Below, one piece after another: positions 51,477 to 61,278 of a DNA stretch of 64,000 nucleotides. A program made the translations under genes and the position numbers. The first letter of the stretch is position 1, and each line of letters opens with the position of its first letter. The stretch is from the NCBI GenBank assembly GCA_934621385.1, contig CAKTUI010000006.1, forward strand, positions 5,464 through 69,463, in the 5' to 3' direction. Source of the DNA: an uncultured Kiritimatiellota bacterium. Lineage in GTDB: Bacteria; Verrucomicrobiota; Kiritimatiellia; RFP12; UBA1067. The notes under the pieces are model-generated. The model was given only the letters and a program-made list of their open reading frames with translations. It did not search any database and was not told the DNA's origin.

Positions 51477-52679
51477 TTATACCCCCCCCCCCATCAAATT
51501 GAATAATTTATACCACATTTTCTTCACATTATCAATTGAATACAGCTTCGACTTCCCATGCGCCGCCCGTGCCATCTGATGCCGTAATTGACAATTGTCC
51601 ATCAGTTCTTTCAAGGCAGAGACAAAAGCCCGCTTAGCAAAATGACGAACAACTCGTCCATTGACACCGTCGTCAATCATGTCGCTTGCAGCCGCAAATG
51701 AATCATACACCACGGGTACGCACCCCTGACGCATGGACTCACCCACGACCATGGGCCATCCCTCAAAGTCTGATGCCATCACAAAAATTGACGCGTCTCG
51801 ATAATAATCGGATACCTCCCGATGGAAGCCCTCGAACCGAACGCCGCGTATCCGCCGTTGGGAAACGATACATTCAAGCGAAGGTCGTTCATCGCCATCA
51901 CCGACAATGACAAACTCCCAGTCCATATACCGTTCGCACAGTTCACGCCAAGCGTCCAGCAGACGGTCCACGCCCTTTGTTCCAATCAGCGACCCGACAA
52001 AAAGGATCTGCTTCTTTTTGTCCGAAAGAGCCAAGTCGCCGGACGCGGCGTCAATCATGTTTGGAATGACATGCAGTTTTGACAGCCTTTTTGTCCCTAC
52101 CAATTCATGAATGCGTCGACGATAGTTTTTTGAGAGAATGACATAGGCGTCCACATGGTCAAAAATCTCTTTTCGCCGACAAGATTCGTAGCGGAAACGC
52201 GACCACAACAAGTACGGCCGCAAGACCAACAAAACAAAACGCTTGGCAATCTCAATGGGCGAGAGCGGAATCCGTCGACGACCAGGGGAAAGACGCGGCA
52301 TCGAATGTTCCGCGGCGCAGATTCCACTTGAAACCTTCTGTCCCCGCCCTTTTCTTGCCCTCCACTCTGCGACGGCACGAAAAAGAATACCCTGAATATT
52401 GGCATAGGAATCCTGAAAAAGGATGTAATCGGGGCTAAACTCATCAAGCAGATGCCCCAACGCCCGACAGTTGGACTCCGAATCGCGATTCTTCTCTGGC
52501 AGTTCGCGCCAAACCACATTTGGGTGCAACCGCTCAAGCAAATCCGTGCCATCCTTGTGAACCAGCGAGACGATTGCCACTTGATGTCCATCTTCGGCAA
52601 AGGCGTTGGCAAGCGTCGTCGTCACCGTCTCAATGCCGCCAAATGCGGGATACTGATGTTGGTAGAAAAGAATGTTCAT
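51477..52679 (-). CDS. GT4-family glycosyltransferase with G11 tract at its 3' end
   Basis: 400 residues from ATG 52679, preceded by GGAAGGACGG. FYQHQYPAFGGIETVTTTLANAF at the N-terminus, then HVIPNMIDAASGD, LFVGSLIGTKGVDRLLDAW, FEGFHREVSDYYRDASIFVMASDFEGWPMVVGESMRQGCVPVVYDS with E-x7-E (EGWPMVVGE). The last codons ATG GGG GGG GGG GTA TAA include an 11-G tract, so slips would only change the very end of the protein. Confidence 0.9.
   Translation of the reverse strand: MNILFYQHQYPAFGGIETVTTTLANAFAEDGHQVAIVSLVHKDGTDLLERLHPNVVWRELPEKNRDSESNCRALGHLLDEFSPDYILFQDSYANIQGILFRAVAEWRARKGRGQKVSSGICAAEHSMPRLSPGRRRIPLSPIEIAKRFVLLVLRPYLLWSRFRYESCRRKEIFDHVDAYVILSKNYRRRIHELVGTKRLSKLHVIPNMIDAASGDLALSDKKKQILFVGSLIGTKGVDRLLDAWRELCERYMDWEFVIVGDGDERPSLECIVSQRRIRGVRFEGFHREVSDYYRDASIFVMASDFEGWPMVVGESMRQGCVPVVYDSFAAASDMIDDGVNGRVVRHFAKRAFVSALKELMDNCQLRHQMARAAHGKSKLYSIDNVKKMWYKLFNLMGGGV
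51482..51492 (-). repeat. G11 tract abutting a TATAAT box
   Basis: Eleven G on the minus strand followed at once by TATAAT (51476-51481). TTCAAT lies 16 bp upstream of that TATAAT, so the tract fills most of a possible -35/-10 spacer. Confidence 0.8.
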
Positions 52680-52730
52680 CTGCCGTCCTTCCATGCCTTA
52701 ATCTTACATTTCCGTATCCTGTCCATCCTA

Positions 52731-53840
52731 TCAATTATTTGTCTTCAACGCCTGTTGCAGGAACTCTTCTCCCCTAAGCGACTTGGCCTGAAGTTCCCGA
52801 TCAATTCGGCTCCAATCCACCGAATCCGCCAATTTCACATCCTGTGCCCTGAAAACAGCAGAGGATTCAAGCCCCGTTCCATCCAAGAGGGTCCGCATCC
52901 GTGCATCAGTTACTTTGCCGTTCAACGCCACCACGAACGGGCGGTGGTAAATAAGCGAAAAAACAACACCATGAAAGGAGTTGGTTACCACAAGTTCTGC
53001 ATGGCGCATAAACCACAGCCACTCAGACGGACCCATCGCCGTCACGCGGCGAGCCCGCCCGGGCCAGTACCATCGCGCTAACTGTCCCCCCAGAAGATGA
53101 ACGACAGGCAGCTCCCTTTCTGCACCAATCTTCAAGGCCGCATCTTCAGCCCATGGGTGTCCGCAGACCGTATAGACGGCAATATATTTGACTGGCAGCG
53201 CGAAACGAGGATTCCGCTCAAGGCGTATGTAGGCCTCTCGCGGCAAAAGAAGCGTCGGATCGCAGACGACCGTCGCCTCACATCCGCATAAGCGTTTTAC
53301 GATTGCCGCGCCCTGCGGCTCCCGCACAGAAATCGCATCAAACTTCGAGAGCCTCTTCGACATATCCCGCTCTTGTTCGGGCGCGAAATCCTCCATGCCA
53401 AAGCTTGGCGCATAGGAAATGCGTTTGACTCCCTGCGAGGCAGTTGCAAGGAAATAAGTTTCATCGCCCTCGTTGATATTTGGATTCCACACCATATCGC
53501 TCCCCGTAATCAAGTGCGTATAATCAAGCATGGGCAAGTCCTCTTTGCGGACAGCGCTCCCAATCCTCATGCTCTTGCGCAAGAACCGACGATACAACGA
53601 ACGGCGATAAGATTCTATTCCAAATGTTAGAACAAAAGTACGAAAACTGCGGTAAAGCGAACCAATGAAATGACGAAAACTATCCAGCCGGATTCTGTAT
53701 TTGTTTGGCCAGCCAATCTTCCCATAATTGACGAGAGACGCGTCAAATCCCTGTGTGCGCAAATACTCCTGTAAGGCCCATGCCTGCAGTGCCGCCCCCA
53801 CATTCAGCGAGTGATGAAATGTAAAAATCCCGATTTTCAT
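52731..53840 (-). CDS. Polysaccharide pyruvyl transferase family protein
   Basis: 369 residues. Typical order: IGIFTFHHSLNVGAALQAWALQEYL at the N-terminus, HLITGSDMVWNPN, FDAISVREPQGAAIVKRLCG, VVCDPTLLL, and TNSFHGVVFSLIYHRPFVV with the family His near the end. Adds pyruvate (or a related group) to polysaccharide sugars. One of two such genes in this operon; 22 bp after the FrhB-like gene. Confidence 0.9.
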   Translation of the reverse strand: MKIGIFTFHHSLNVGAALQAWALQEYLRTQGFDASLVNYGKIGWPNKYRIRLDSFRHFIGSLYRSFRTFVLTFGIESYRRSLYRRFLRKSMRIGSAVRKEDLPMLDYTHLITGSDMVWNPNINEGDETYFLATASQGVKRISYAPSFGMEDFAPEQERDMSKRLSKFDAISVREPQGAAIVKRLCGCEATVVCDPTLLLPREAYIRLERNPRFALPVKYIAVYTVCGHPWAEDAALKIGAERELPVVHLLGGQLARWYWPGRARRVTAMGPSEWLWFMRHAELVVTNSFHGVVFSLIYHRPFVVALNGKVTDARMRTLLDGTGLESSAVFRAQDVKLADSVDWSRIDRELQAKSLRGEEFLQQALKTNN

Positions 53841-53862
53841 TGCAATATCCTTACAGGAACCC

Positions 53863-54822
53863 CTATCTACCCAATATCCTTTTGAAAAGATTTTTCAGTC
53901 GACCGACAAGCCATTCAGTCCTTAAATGCATCAGTCCATATTTCTTCACCAGCGCCCCAAATTCCAATTGGGCGACATCTGCATTGAACTCGCCCCACCT
54001 CTTGGGCAACGATGGGGATTCAAAATAGGGGCGATTGTGTGCGTGTATGATAGACTCGTCGATCGCAGAGTTCTTGCATCCGCATGTCTCAAACGCAGCA
54101 AGACCTCGGCTGTTGTGGCAGACAACAAGAGACAGTCCATTCCTTTTTATCACATCAGGAAGTTCTTGAGTTTCACACCCCCACCCATCGCCCAGCGTCA
54201 AGTCAGACGGGTGATTTTTGCCGCGAAAAGGACAGCTGAAGCAACACTTCCGAAAGCCTAATGTCGAATAGAACACCTGGGCATAAGGATCAAAGAGACT
54301 CAATTGACGCGAAACACGGCCATCCGCCCACTGGTAACTGTAGTAGGTCTTTCTTCCCCAGCCATGCTGCTTGTCGCGAGGATTGACAGAGACAAGGCGT
54401 TTCCCCTTTCGTGCTTCCAGCCAGCGCACATATTTGAGCCAGAGGCTTTGGGGTGGCGCCCCAAAGCAGACGAGATCTACCAAAAGAAGATTGGCATCAC
54501 TGGCGAATCGCTTACGCATTGCCGCGCATTGGCAGGGCGTGCCCGTGAAAAGGACTCGCCGACCATTCGACAATGCAGATGCAATCCTGTCGTAGACACT
54601 TTTTGAAATTACCCCGAAAGCATACTTGACACCACGCATCGGCGCAATGTCTTCCAAGGCCTCTGCCACTGCGTGATGAATTGCCAAATCTTCCGCATAA
54701 ACGGCCCCGACAACCAAACCGGCTGATTCGATGACGCGTTCAGCCAACGCAGAGAAAACTCCGCCAGACGTGCTTTTAAGCACAACCTCCCGATTTGGAT
54801 TCCACGCAACGAACGCCTTCAT
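53863..54822 (-). CDS. FrhB-like protein (coenzyme F420 hydrogenase/dehydrogenase beta subunit family), no N-terminal ferredoxin
   Basis: 319 residues. Contains KSTSGGVFSALAERVI, RVLFTGTPCQCAAMRKRF and VDLVCFGAPPQSLWLKYVRWLE, and a Cys cluster CCFSCPFRGKNHPSDLTLGDGWG, all usual for this family in capsule loci next to pyruvyltransferases. The N-terminal 4Fe-4S ferredoxin domain found in many members is absent; the protein starts at what is normally the middle. Substrate in polysaccharide loci is unknown. Confidence 0.85.
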   Translation of the reverse strand: MKAFVAWNPNREVVLKSTSGGVFSALAERVIESAGLVVGAVYAEDLAIHHAVAEALEDIAPMRGVKYAFGVISKSVYDRIASALSNGRRVLFTGTPCQCAAMRKRFASDANLLLVDLVCFGAPPQSLWLKYVRWLEARKGKRLVSVNPRDKQHGWGRKTYYSYQWADGRVSRQLSLFDPYAQVFYSTLGFRKCCFSCPFRGKNHPSDLTLGDGWGCETQELPDVIKRNGLSLVVCHNSRGLAAFETCGCKNSAIDESIIHAHNRPYFESPSLPKRWGEFNADVAQLEFGALVKKYGLMHLRTEWLVGRLKNLFKRILGR

Positions 54823-55832
54823 CGCCTAACCATCCTTTTAAGACGAACCCGAAGATTCTGAAGGGAATCCAAGACCTTCAAAGCCCAATAGCAATTGTGA
54901 TGATAATAAGCCCCATAGAACAAGCCAAAAAGTGGACCGCATAGACCACCCGCAGGAACGAGGGAAATGCCCATAACATCCTCTGCCTCACGAATGGCGG
55001 CCGCGATCATCTTGCGATTGCCCTTCGCGGACTCCGGCTGATGCACCCATTCCATCAGGTGGGACGAGACATGACTCCTAATGCGCATAACCGCGATTTC
55101 AGCCGCTCGCTTGTTTGGAAACCTATCCTTTGCATACTCAAACCACTGTACACACTCCTGGAGAAAGCGCACATTCTCTTCTTCCGTTACTCTCTTTCTA
55201 AAAGAAGAAGTCTCGCTCATTCGATAGTAGTAGCCATCGTATTCACACTGAATCCCCACCCGGACATTGAGAAGCGCGTAAAGGTTGAATATGCCGTCCT
55301 CATAGATACGCATCCCTTCAGGGAATCGAACATTTTCTGAAAGAACAGCCTTCCGATAAAAGTTCAGAACCGTCAACCCCCGATTTAAGACACTCCAGAA
55401 ATAGATATCAGCCCCCTGATAGGTCTGATAGTGCGCCGGCTTCACGTATTCGTTAAACTTTGCATCGCGCCGCAACCTCATCTTCACAATATCAGCATGC
55501 GTCGCCTCAAATGCATCTGCCGCCGCCTTTAGCCAATCTCTTCCAAGAACATCATCTGCATCCACAAAGCCGATGTAATCGCCCTTCACTCGCGACAACC
55601 CATTATTCCGCGCAATTGACACGCCAGCATTCGACTGGTGAACCACACGGATGCGAGCATCGTGCGCGGCATATTCGTCAAGTATTCGTCCACTCCCGTC
55701 CGCCGAACCGTCATCCACACAGATGGCCTCCCAATCCGTGAATGTCTGTGCCAAAAGCGAATCCAAGCACTCGCGCAGGTATTGCGCCACATTGTAAACC
55801 GGAATGACAATTGAGAACAGTGGATTCTTCAC
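54819..55832 (-). CDS. GT2-family glycosyltransferase
   Basis: 337 residues. The GTG at 55832 is preferred: it overlaps the upstream stop (GTGA) and follows GGAGGAAAGA. Motifs: FSIVIPVYNVAQYLRECLDSLLAQ, WEAICVDDGSADGSGRILDEY, YIGFVDADDVLGRDWL (DxD), and RIYEDGIFNLYALLN for the ED catalytic-base region. Typical length and layout of capsule GT2. Confidence 0.9.
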   Translation of the reverse strand: MKNPLFSIVIPVYNVAQYLRECLDSLLAQTFTDWEAICVDDGSADGSGRILDEYAAHDARIRVVHQSNAGVSIARNNGLSRVKGDYIGFVDADDVLGRDWLKAAADAFEATHADIVKMRLRRDAKFNEYVKPAHYQTYQGADIYFWSVLNRGLTVLNFYRKAVLSENVRFPEGMRIYEDGIFNLYALLNVRVGIQCEYDGYYYRMSETSSFRKRVTEEENVRFLQECVQWFEYAKDRFPNKRAAEIAVMRIRSHVSSHLMEWVHQPESAKGNRKMIAAAIREAEDVMGISLVPAGGLCGPLFGLFYGAYYHHNCYWALKVLDSLQNLRVRLKRMVRR

Positions 55833-56986
55833 TCTCTTTCCTCCACCAATCCCAACACCGACCCAAGCCACTGAAGCGACTCCTTACGCCGCACCGACAT
55901 TCGTTCATCCACGGAGTTCCAGTCAATTGTCGTTGATAGGCTTTCTAACATCTCCTCGGACCCAAGCCGCCAATCAACCCAACGATTCGCCAAGCCAAAC
56001 GACTGCATAAGCTCCTTCTGGCGCAAATTCTGGTCTGTACCCGCTGGACAATTCTGTTGAATGGAGAGAAAGTTCTTGTGGTAGGTCATCGCGAACACTG
56101 AACCATGGTAGGAGTTGGTGATGAAGGTGCTCGCATCGTCAAGTGCCCGCAAGAACTCGCTCGGGGAGAGGACAATTCGGCATTCAGAAGGTAGCACTCG
56201 CTCCGTCCCCTGTATGCCCACGACCTTCAACTCACATCCCATTCGCTCAGCCAACCGCTCGTATTTCTCAAGACTCAAATCCTCCCTTCGGGCAATGTTG
56301 ACAAGATAGCAAAACATCGTCGGCCGCGTAAAAATCGACTTCCGACTCTGAATGTCACGGAAGTCGGACACTGTCAACAATTGGACAGGATCCGCAACCT
56401 GCCGGACATCAGACCCAACTGGAGCCAGTCCTCGAGCAAACGCAACACCCTCAGATTCCCGCAGCCCCAATGCCGTAAATCGTTTCAGTCGTTCCGCAAG
56501 AACGGCTTGCCAATCGGTATGGGCCTTCAGTTGCATCCAATCCGTGCTGGCTGCATAGGTAATTAGCGGGTTGTTCGTCGGCACCTCGCACAACCATCGC
56601 TGGGGCGTATCTCGACAAAACACCTGATCTCCGCCTCGAACTCCCATCGTCTCCGCGTCAAATAGGGGCTTCTCGTAGAGCTGTCCGATAAGCCCCTGAT
56701 AGTCCCTCACAAAAAGACTCATTGCCCGATTGCGCAGTCTCATCTGCTCTGTCTTCAGCCGACACTCAGAATCCCTGCGCAGGAACCAGTACAGTGGTCG
56801 GAGAAAATCGACCAAGCACTTTGAAATCCGTTGCACAAGCGGTCGCCTCTCTTCTGGCGAGAAAACACGAAAGGGGCGGCATCCAAACCCCTTCAGCACC
56901 TTCCTCAATGCATAGTGCTGAAAGAACGAACCATAATTGGACAGCAGATAATACTGACTAATTGTCGCTATTGCTACCGTTCTCAC
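55829..56986 (-). CDS. Polysaccharide pyruvyl transferase family protein
   Basis: 385 residues. ATISQYYLLSNYGSFFQHYALRKVLKGFG at the start, GVRGGDQVFCRDTPQRW, LGLRESEGVAFARGLAPVG, VADPVQLL, and TNSYHGSVFAMTYHKNFLSIQQ near the C-terminus. Diverged from the paralogue at 52731. Start overlaps the nitroreductase-like gene by 4 bp. Confidence 0.88.
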   Translation of the reverse strand: MRTVAIATISQYYLLSNYGSFFQHYALRKVLKGFGCRPFRVFSPEERRPLVQRISKCLVDFLRPLYWFLRRDSECRLKTEQMRLRNRAMSLFVRDYQGLIGQLYEKPLFDAETMGVRGGDQVFCRDTPQRWLCEVPTNNPLITYAASTDWMQLKAHTDWQAVLAERLKRFTALGLRESEGVAFARGLAPVGSDVRQVADPVQLLTVSDFRDIQSRKSIFTRPTMFCYLVNIARREDLSLEKYERLAERMGCELKVVGIQGTERVLPSECRIVLSPSEFLRALDDASTFITNSYHGSVFAMTYHKNFLSIQQNCPAGTDQNLRQKELMQSFGLANRWVDWRLGSEEMLESLSTTIDWNSVDERMSVRRKESLQWLGSVLGLVEERE

Positions 56987-58002
56987 TTGACCTCCACAAA
57001 GATGTCATTCATGCTTTTGCGCGGCGAGGAAGCAATTTGAAAACTTTCTGGCGCACGCCCGCACGACAGAATGACGGCAATTAACTCATTTGGCGGCAAT
57101 CCCAAAACCTTATGCGCAGCCAAATCATTTTTTGGAGGAACGGACCAGTTCAGAATGCAGTGCGCAATCTTGTGATAATGAAGCGAATAGCAGAGGTTCA
57201 TCGTGAAGATTCCAGCGTTCGTATAGAGGTCATTACGCTCTTCAGGCCATCTGTTCCCGCAGAGGTCGGCCGTCACTACGAGAAGTTTGTCTGCATCATG
57301 CCCAAACCCCCGATTGCCATTCTGTAATGCGAGAATTCTGTCCCGAATCTCGTGATTTGAAACGCAGTAGACTTTAACAAATTGGCGATTACAGGCAGAT
57401 GGTGCCGTCATCGCAAGTTGAACGGCCTTTTTGACTTCCTCAATCTCAATTTCGCCATCGTAATGACGCGATGTGTGGCGCGAAGCCGCAAATATGGGAA
57501 ATGGCGAATCGTTGTATGCGAAGAACTCTTCACGCGTCATTTCAATTTGCCGCGCTGGCGCAACGCGGGGCCGATTTTCGCAAAAGAACCGAATCTTTCC
57601 CCAATAGGATTTATCCCTTGACATATCAAATGCGCTTGATGCATGAAGTTCATAATATTCCTTGACACATCCAACCGCATGACTAACCTGTTCTTCTAAG
57701 ACACCAAATGTGCGCTCAAACTCCTCAATTCGTTCAATGAGGCCAAGAACCGCCGCATGTCCAAAGTCCAAATGCCTATGCGGCATGGTCAATCCCTTTT
57801 CAAGGACATGATAGGCCATAATAATACGCGCCAAAGCGGCATCCTTGCGCTCCGGATGAAAGCATCCCGCATACTTGACAAATTGGCGACGGTCATAAGA
57901 AAACAGTTTCCGAGTCCGTATGCATGGCAATTTCCTCAATTTCCGGATTCCCCGAACGAGAATAACCAAAGGGTACAACACTATTTTAAGATATTTCTTC
58001 AT
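56983..58002 (-). CDS. Nitroreductase-family protein in the polysaccharide locus
   Basis: 339 residues. The C-terminal ~200 residues have nitroreductase features: SRHTSRHYDGEIEIEEVKKAVQLAMTAPSACNRQFVKVYCV for FMN binding, and LPPNELIAVILSCGRAPESF at the C-terminal helix. The first ~150 residues form a helical extension of unclear role. Such FMN proteins occur beside pyruvyltransferase and FrhB-like genes in capsule clusters; the redox substrate is unknown. Confidence 0.85.
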   Translation of the reverse strand: MKKYLKIVLYPLVILVRGIRKLRKLPCIRTRKLFSYDRRQFVKYAGCFHPERKDAALARIIMAYHVLEKGLTMPHRHLDFGHAAVLGLIERIEEFERTFGVLEEQVSHAVGCVKEYYELHASSAFDMSRDKSYWGKIRFFCENRPRVAPARQIEMTREEFFAYNDSPFPIFAASRHTSRHYDGEIEIEEVKKAVQLAMTAPSACNRQFVKVYCVSNHEIRDRILALQNGNRGFGHDADKLLVVTADLCGNRWPEERNDLYTNAGIFTMNLCYSLHYHKIAHCILNWSVPPKNDLAAHKVLGLPPNELIAVILSCGRAPESFQIASSPRKSMNDIFVEVK

Positions 58003-58007
58003 TTCGC

Positions 58008-59555
58008 TTACAGCCGCTTCAACACTTTTGCTATTCTTGTTCTCAAGAATTCGCGTTCTCGCAAATCCAAAACAAAAAATAATATCAATGGAATCAGAAC
58101 AACTTCAACAAAAACCGTCGTCACACAGATCCGCAGAAAAGAGGGTTGCATAAAGAAACTAGGAATTCGTCCAATGGCAAGCGATACTGCACTTACGCCA
58201 AATATCGGAGCCAATATGCGGAAGAGCCAATATCTGGGTGAAATTCTTAAAAGTATCTTCACAGCCACAATACGAACCAGTACGACCAACACCAGAGTTG
58301 AAAATAGTGCATAGCCAACCGAATAAATTCCAAGCCCACATTTCATCATAACCCAAGCAATGGGCAAGGTCAAGATGAAACTAAGACCGACAAGGAACTG
58401 ATACCAAGCAATTTTCCCATTGGCCGCAACGACAACCCAATGGCCAGTTGTCATATTCTCCAGGATCAGGACAATCATCAGCCAAATACTGAGCCCGCCA
58501 GCACAGTTCGGTGGACTCTTCAACCAAATACGCATAACCTCGTCAACTTCAAGAGCAAGCGGAATCGCCAATGGCAAAATCAATACCGCGCCAAACTTAC
58601 ATGTCATGTGCACCAGCGAGATCATCCGTCCACGATCTTCCGCCCCCCTTGCATTCGTAATCGCTGGCATAAACGCCCCAACCATGGCACTTGCAAGCGT
58701 TTGTGTATGTCCAGCGATTGATGTCGAAACCGTCATCGTTGCATTAAAAATAGGTCCCAACATCTTGTTAACGAGGACAGACAGTCCCTGACTCTTCAAC
58801 AAATTTCCAAGTGCACCAAAAAAATTCCACCCCGCATAGGAAAGAAGTTGCCGAATATCCATCCAATTAAACAAATGGTGAGCCAAAAGCCGACATTCTC
58901 GGAAAAGCATACAGGCCCGCACAGCAATAATCAGCGAGGGAACAATGGAGAGAAGACATGACCAAAATGCAAATCGCGCCAGCCACACTCCTGGATGAGT
59001 AACCATGTAGAAAAGGAAAAACGCATTCAACGTCGTTGTGACAAATGAATAAATAGTAAGTTCGGCTATGTACTGCTTAGCCGTATACATAGCATTAAAT
59101 GGCACACACACCATACCAAGAAAACAAGAAAGACAGACAAAGCGAAAAACCCAGACACAATCTGCCACCCGATCAACAGGAATGGTCAAATAATAGCGTA
59201 CGCACCAAACGCCCAAAGGATAGCCAATTGCCATTAAGGCAAGCGGAAGTAGAGTGTGAATTGAAACGGCCACCGTAAACCAGCGACGGCACTCTCTTAG
59301 ACCATCAACGGCACAACCCTTCTTTTGCGCCGCACCAACCGAAAATGCATAAAACCGACCTATTGAAGTTGCCAATATGGAATTAAGGAATGCAATAAAG
59401 ACCGTCAATCCACCGACAACGCCATAAAGTCCATAGTCAACTTGCCCCAGTGCCTGCAGAGCCCACCGTGCGGTAAAGAGTCCAATCACCAGCGCATAAA
59501 GCGACCGTCCATAGGTCGCAACAATATTCAGGAATATACGCTTATTGGGGGACAT
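58008..59555 (-). CDS. Wzx-type polysaccharide flippase (MATE/Wzx family)
   Basis: 515 residues, about 12-14 membrane segments. N-terminus MSPNKRIFLNIVATYGRSLYALVIGLFTARW and DYGLYGVVGGLTVFIAFLNSIL are typical for PST-type flippases in capsule clusters. It should move lipid-linked repeat units across the inner membrane. First gene of the long operon ending at 43250. A 5'-partial copy lies at 61541-61789. Confidence 0.9.
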   Translation of the reverse strand: MSPNKRIFLNIVATYGRSLYALVIGLFTARWALQALGQVDYGLYGVVGGLTVFIAFLNSILATSIGRFYAFSVGAAQKKGCAVDGLRECRRWFTVAVSIHTLLPLALMAIGYPLGVWCVRYYLTIPVDRVADCVWVFRFVCLSCFLGMVCVPFNAMYTAKQYIAELTIYSFVTTTLNAFFLFYMVTHPGVWLARFAFWSCLLSIVPSLIIAVRACMLFRECRLLAHHLFNWMDIRQLLSYAGWNFFGALGNLLKSQGLSVLVNKMLGPIFNATMTVSTSIAGHTQTLASAMVGAFMPAITNARGAEDRGRMISLVHMTCKFGAVLILPLAIPLALEVDEVMRIWLKSPPNCAGGLSIWLMIVLILENMTTGHWVVVAANGKIAWYQFLVGLSFILTLPIAWVMMKCGLGIYSVGYALFSTLVLVVLVRIVAVKILLRISPRYWLFRILAPIFGVSAVSLAIGRIPSFFMQPSFLRICVTTVFVEVVLIPLILFFVLDLREREFLRTRIAKVLKRL

Positions 59556-59577
59556 GGTTCACGCTAAACTGAAGACA

Positions 59578-60927
59578 TCAGAATTCTGCCGCCAACTTGT
59601 AGAGATAACTGTCCGTCATTCCAACCACGAAATCAAGCACAGCATGAGCCCACCAATCAGATCCTTCGCTCATATTGCTTACATAGTAAGATTCCCCGCC
59701 CCATGCCAATGTCACCAACCGCTGACATATGAACGGTAGATCCCGATAGTCCACAGGATCTCTTTTAGCCTTAATGGAGGTAAGGAACTGCAAATATTTC
59801 CCGAAAATCCGTTCGATCTGCCCATAGGCTCCAATTTCGGTAATCACCTTCCTTCTTTCCGAAAAAATGCTGTCATACCGAATCTTAATCTGCGCCAGAA
59901 CTCCACTCCACTTACTATCTATCGCACTCCGCAAATCACCTTGGAAATTCCCCGCAACAATATCGTCGTAGCGCCGCTCAAAAACTGCAGCAAACTCGTT
60001 TATTAGATCGCCAATTGCCTTAGCCTTAATCCGTTGCAACGACGCACCTTTCAACTTCTGACAACAATCGAACGACATCCCGTCCATCAGCAACTGCTTG
60101 ACCTCATTCTCGTCCATAATTCCCATAATGACCGCATCTTCAAAATCACTGATACGATAACAAATGTCATCCGCCGCTTCTGTGACGTACGACAACGGAT
60201 GCCGTTGACCACTCTTCAAGCCAAGTTGATCCCACAGCGACTTGAAGATTGCCTCCTCAGAAAAGAATGCGGCACTTTTCTTCTTTTGACGACCCTCCTC
60301 ACTGTTGGTCGCAAAAGGATATTTGACCAGTGCCCCCAAGACGGCTACCGTCAACTTGTAGTAACACGTCTCACGCGGCTTTGGATTAACAGCCATGCGA
60401 AACGCCTGTGCGTTGCCATCAAAATACATTAAATCATTCAGTACCGGCTTCCCACACAATTCCGCAATTAACTTTTTATTTTGACTCTGTGAGGCCCACG
60501 CACGTATCGCATCTTCTCCTGCATGGCCATAGGGCGGATTCCCTATATCGTGCATTAAACCTGCCGCTTGACAAATCCAGCCAATCTCATTGATTTGAGT
60601 TTCCGACTGCAAGTCCCCTTTGCTCTTCAAGATAAAAGTCGCAACCTTCTTACCCAATTCAGATGCTACATACCCGACCTCTGTCGAATGTGTCAATCTA
60701 TTGTGTATATAATCTACATCTGCAAAAGGATGGACTTGCGTCTTGCCCGCAAGCCTACGAAAAGGTTGAGAGAAAACAACACGGCCTATATCGGCCTCAA
60801 ATGGACTGCGCCCCTCCTGAGTACATGAATCCTTGAAGCAAAAGCCTTGTCCCCGTCCCACTTCCTTATCAAATCGTTTGGAAGAAAGCCACTTATTCCA
60901 CAAATCCTTAAATTCGCCGTATGCCAT
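59578..60927 (-). CDS. dGTP triphosphohydrolase-family (HD-domain) protein
   Basis: 449 residues. HD-domain metal site: RLTHSTEVGYVA (His), AAGLMHDIGNPPYGHAGE (His-Asp) and EAADDICYRISDFED (Asp), the dGTPase arrangement. FRRLAGKTQVHPF near the N-terminus is also typical. Hydrolyses dNTPs to nucleoside and triphosphate; such enzymes serve in DNA fidelity and in anti-phage defence. Next to a fragment of an ATPase gene and the polysaccharide operon, with which it may share transcription (23 bp gap to wzx). Confidence 0.88.
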   Translation of the reverse strand: MAYGEFKDLWNKWLSSKRFDKEVGRGQGFCFKDSCTQEGRSPFEADIGRVVFSQPFRRLAGKTQVHPFADVDYIHNRLTHSTEVGYVASELGKKVATFILKSKGDLQSETQINEIGWICQAAGLMHDIGNPPYGHAGEDAIRAWASQSQNKKLIAELCGKPVLNDLMYFDGNAQAFRMAVNPKPRETCYYKLTVAVLGALVKYPFATNSEEGRQKKKSAAFFSEEAIFKSLWDQLGLKSGQRHPLSYVTEAADDICYRISDFEDAVIMGIMDENEVKQLLMDGMSFDCCQKLKGASLQRIKAKAIGDLINEFAAVFERRYDDIVAGNFQGDLRSAIDSKWSGVLAQIKIRYDSIFSERRKVITEIGAYGQIERIFGKYLQFLTSIKAKRDPVDYRDLPFICQRLVTLAWGGESYYVSNMSEGSDWWAHAVLDFVVGMTDSYLYKLAAEF

Positions 60928-60939
60928 AACCTAACCACC

Positions 60940-61122
60940 TCATCCCTTCATATCACAATCTAACAGCCACCTTCCCAAACCGTTCCAGCCAATCACTTCG
61001 TGTAATATTCGGCCCCTGCCAACGCCATTCGCACCGACGAGGATGCGGAGATTCGGAATGTTCCTCTTCTCCGCATCCTTGAAGGAACGAAAATTGCGCA
61101 ATCTAATCGACTCAAGCCTCAT
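60940..61122 (-). pseudogene. Fragment of an AAA-type ATPase
   Basis: 60 residues. MRLESIRLRNFRSFKDAEKRNIPNLRILVGANGVGRGR resembles OLD/RecF-type ATPase N-termini, but the P-loop reads GANGVGRGR (Lys and Ser of GKS replaced), and the frame ends within 25 residues. A decayed remnant 13 bp before the dGTPase start, comparable with the one at 51029. Confidence 0.65.
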
Positions 61123-61164
61123 TCTGTCTTTCTATTTATTCACCAACAGCGAATAACCATGAGT

Positions 61165-61170
61165 ATTATA
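61165..61170 (-). promoter_or_regulatory. -10 element (TGATATAAT) before the ATPase fragment and dGTPase
   Basis: Minus-strand AATATGATATAATACTCATG, about 43 bp upstream of the fragment start; likely the promoter now serving the dGTPase. Confidence 0.55.
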
Positions 61171-61278
61171 TCATATTATTTGCTGTGACATTTGATTGGA
61201 ATTCGCACGGAAAATTGTAAGATCTAATGGGTCAGCAAAAGCGGAAAGGACGATGACAGGAAAGAAGGACGAGAAAAA

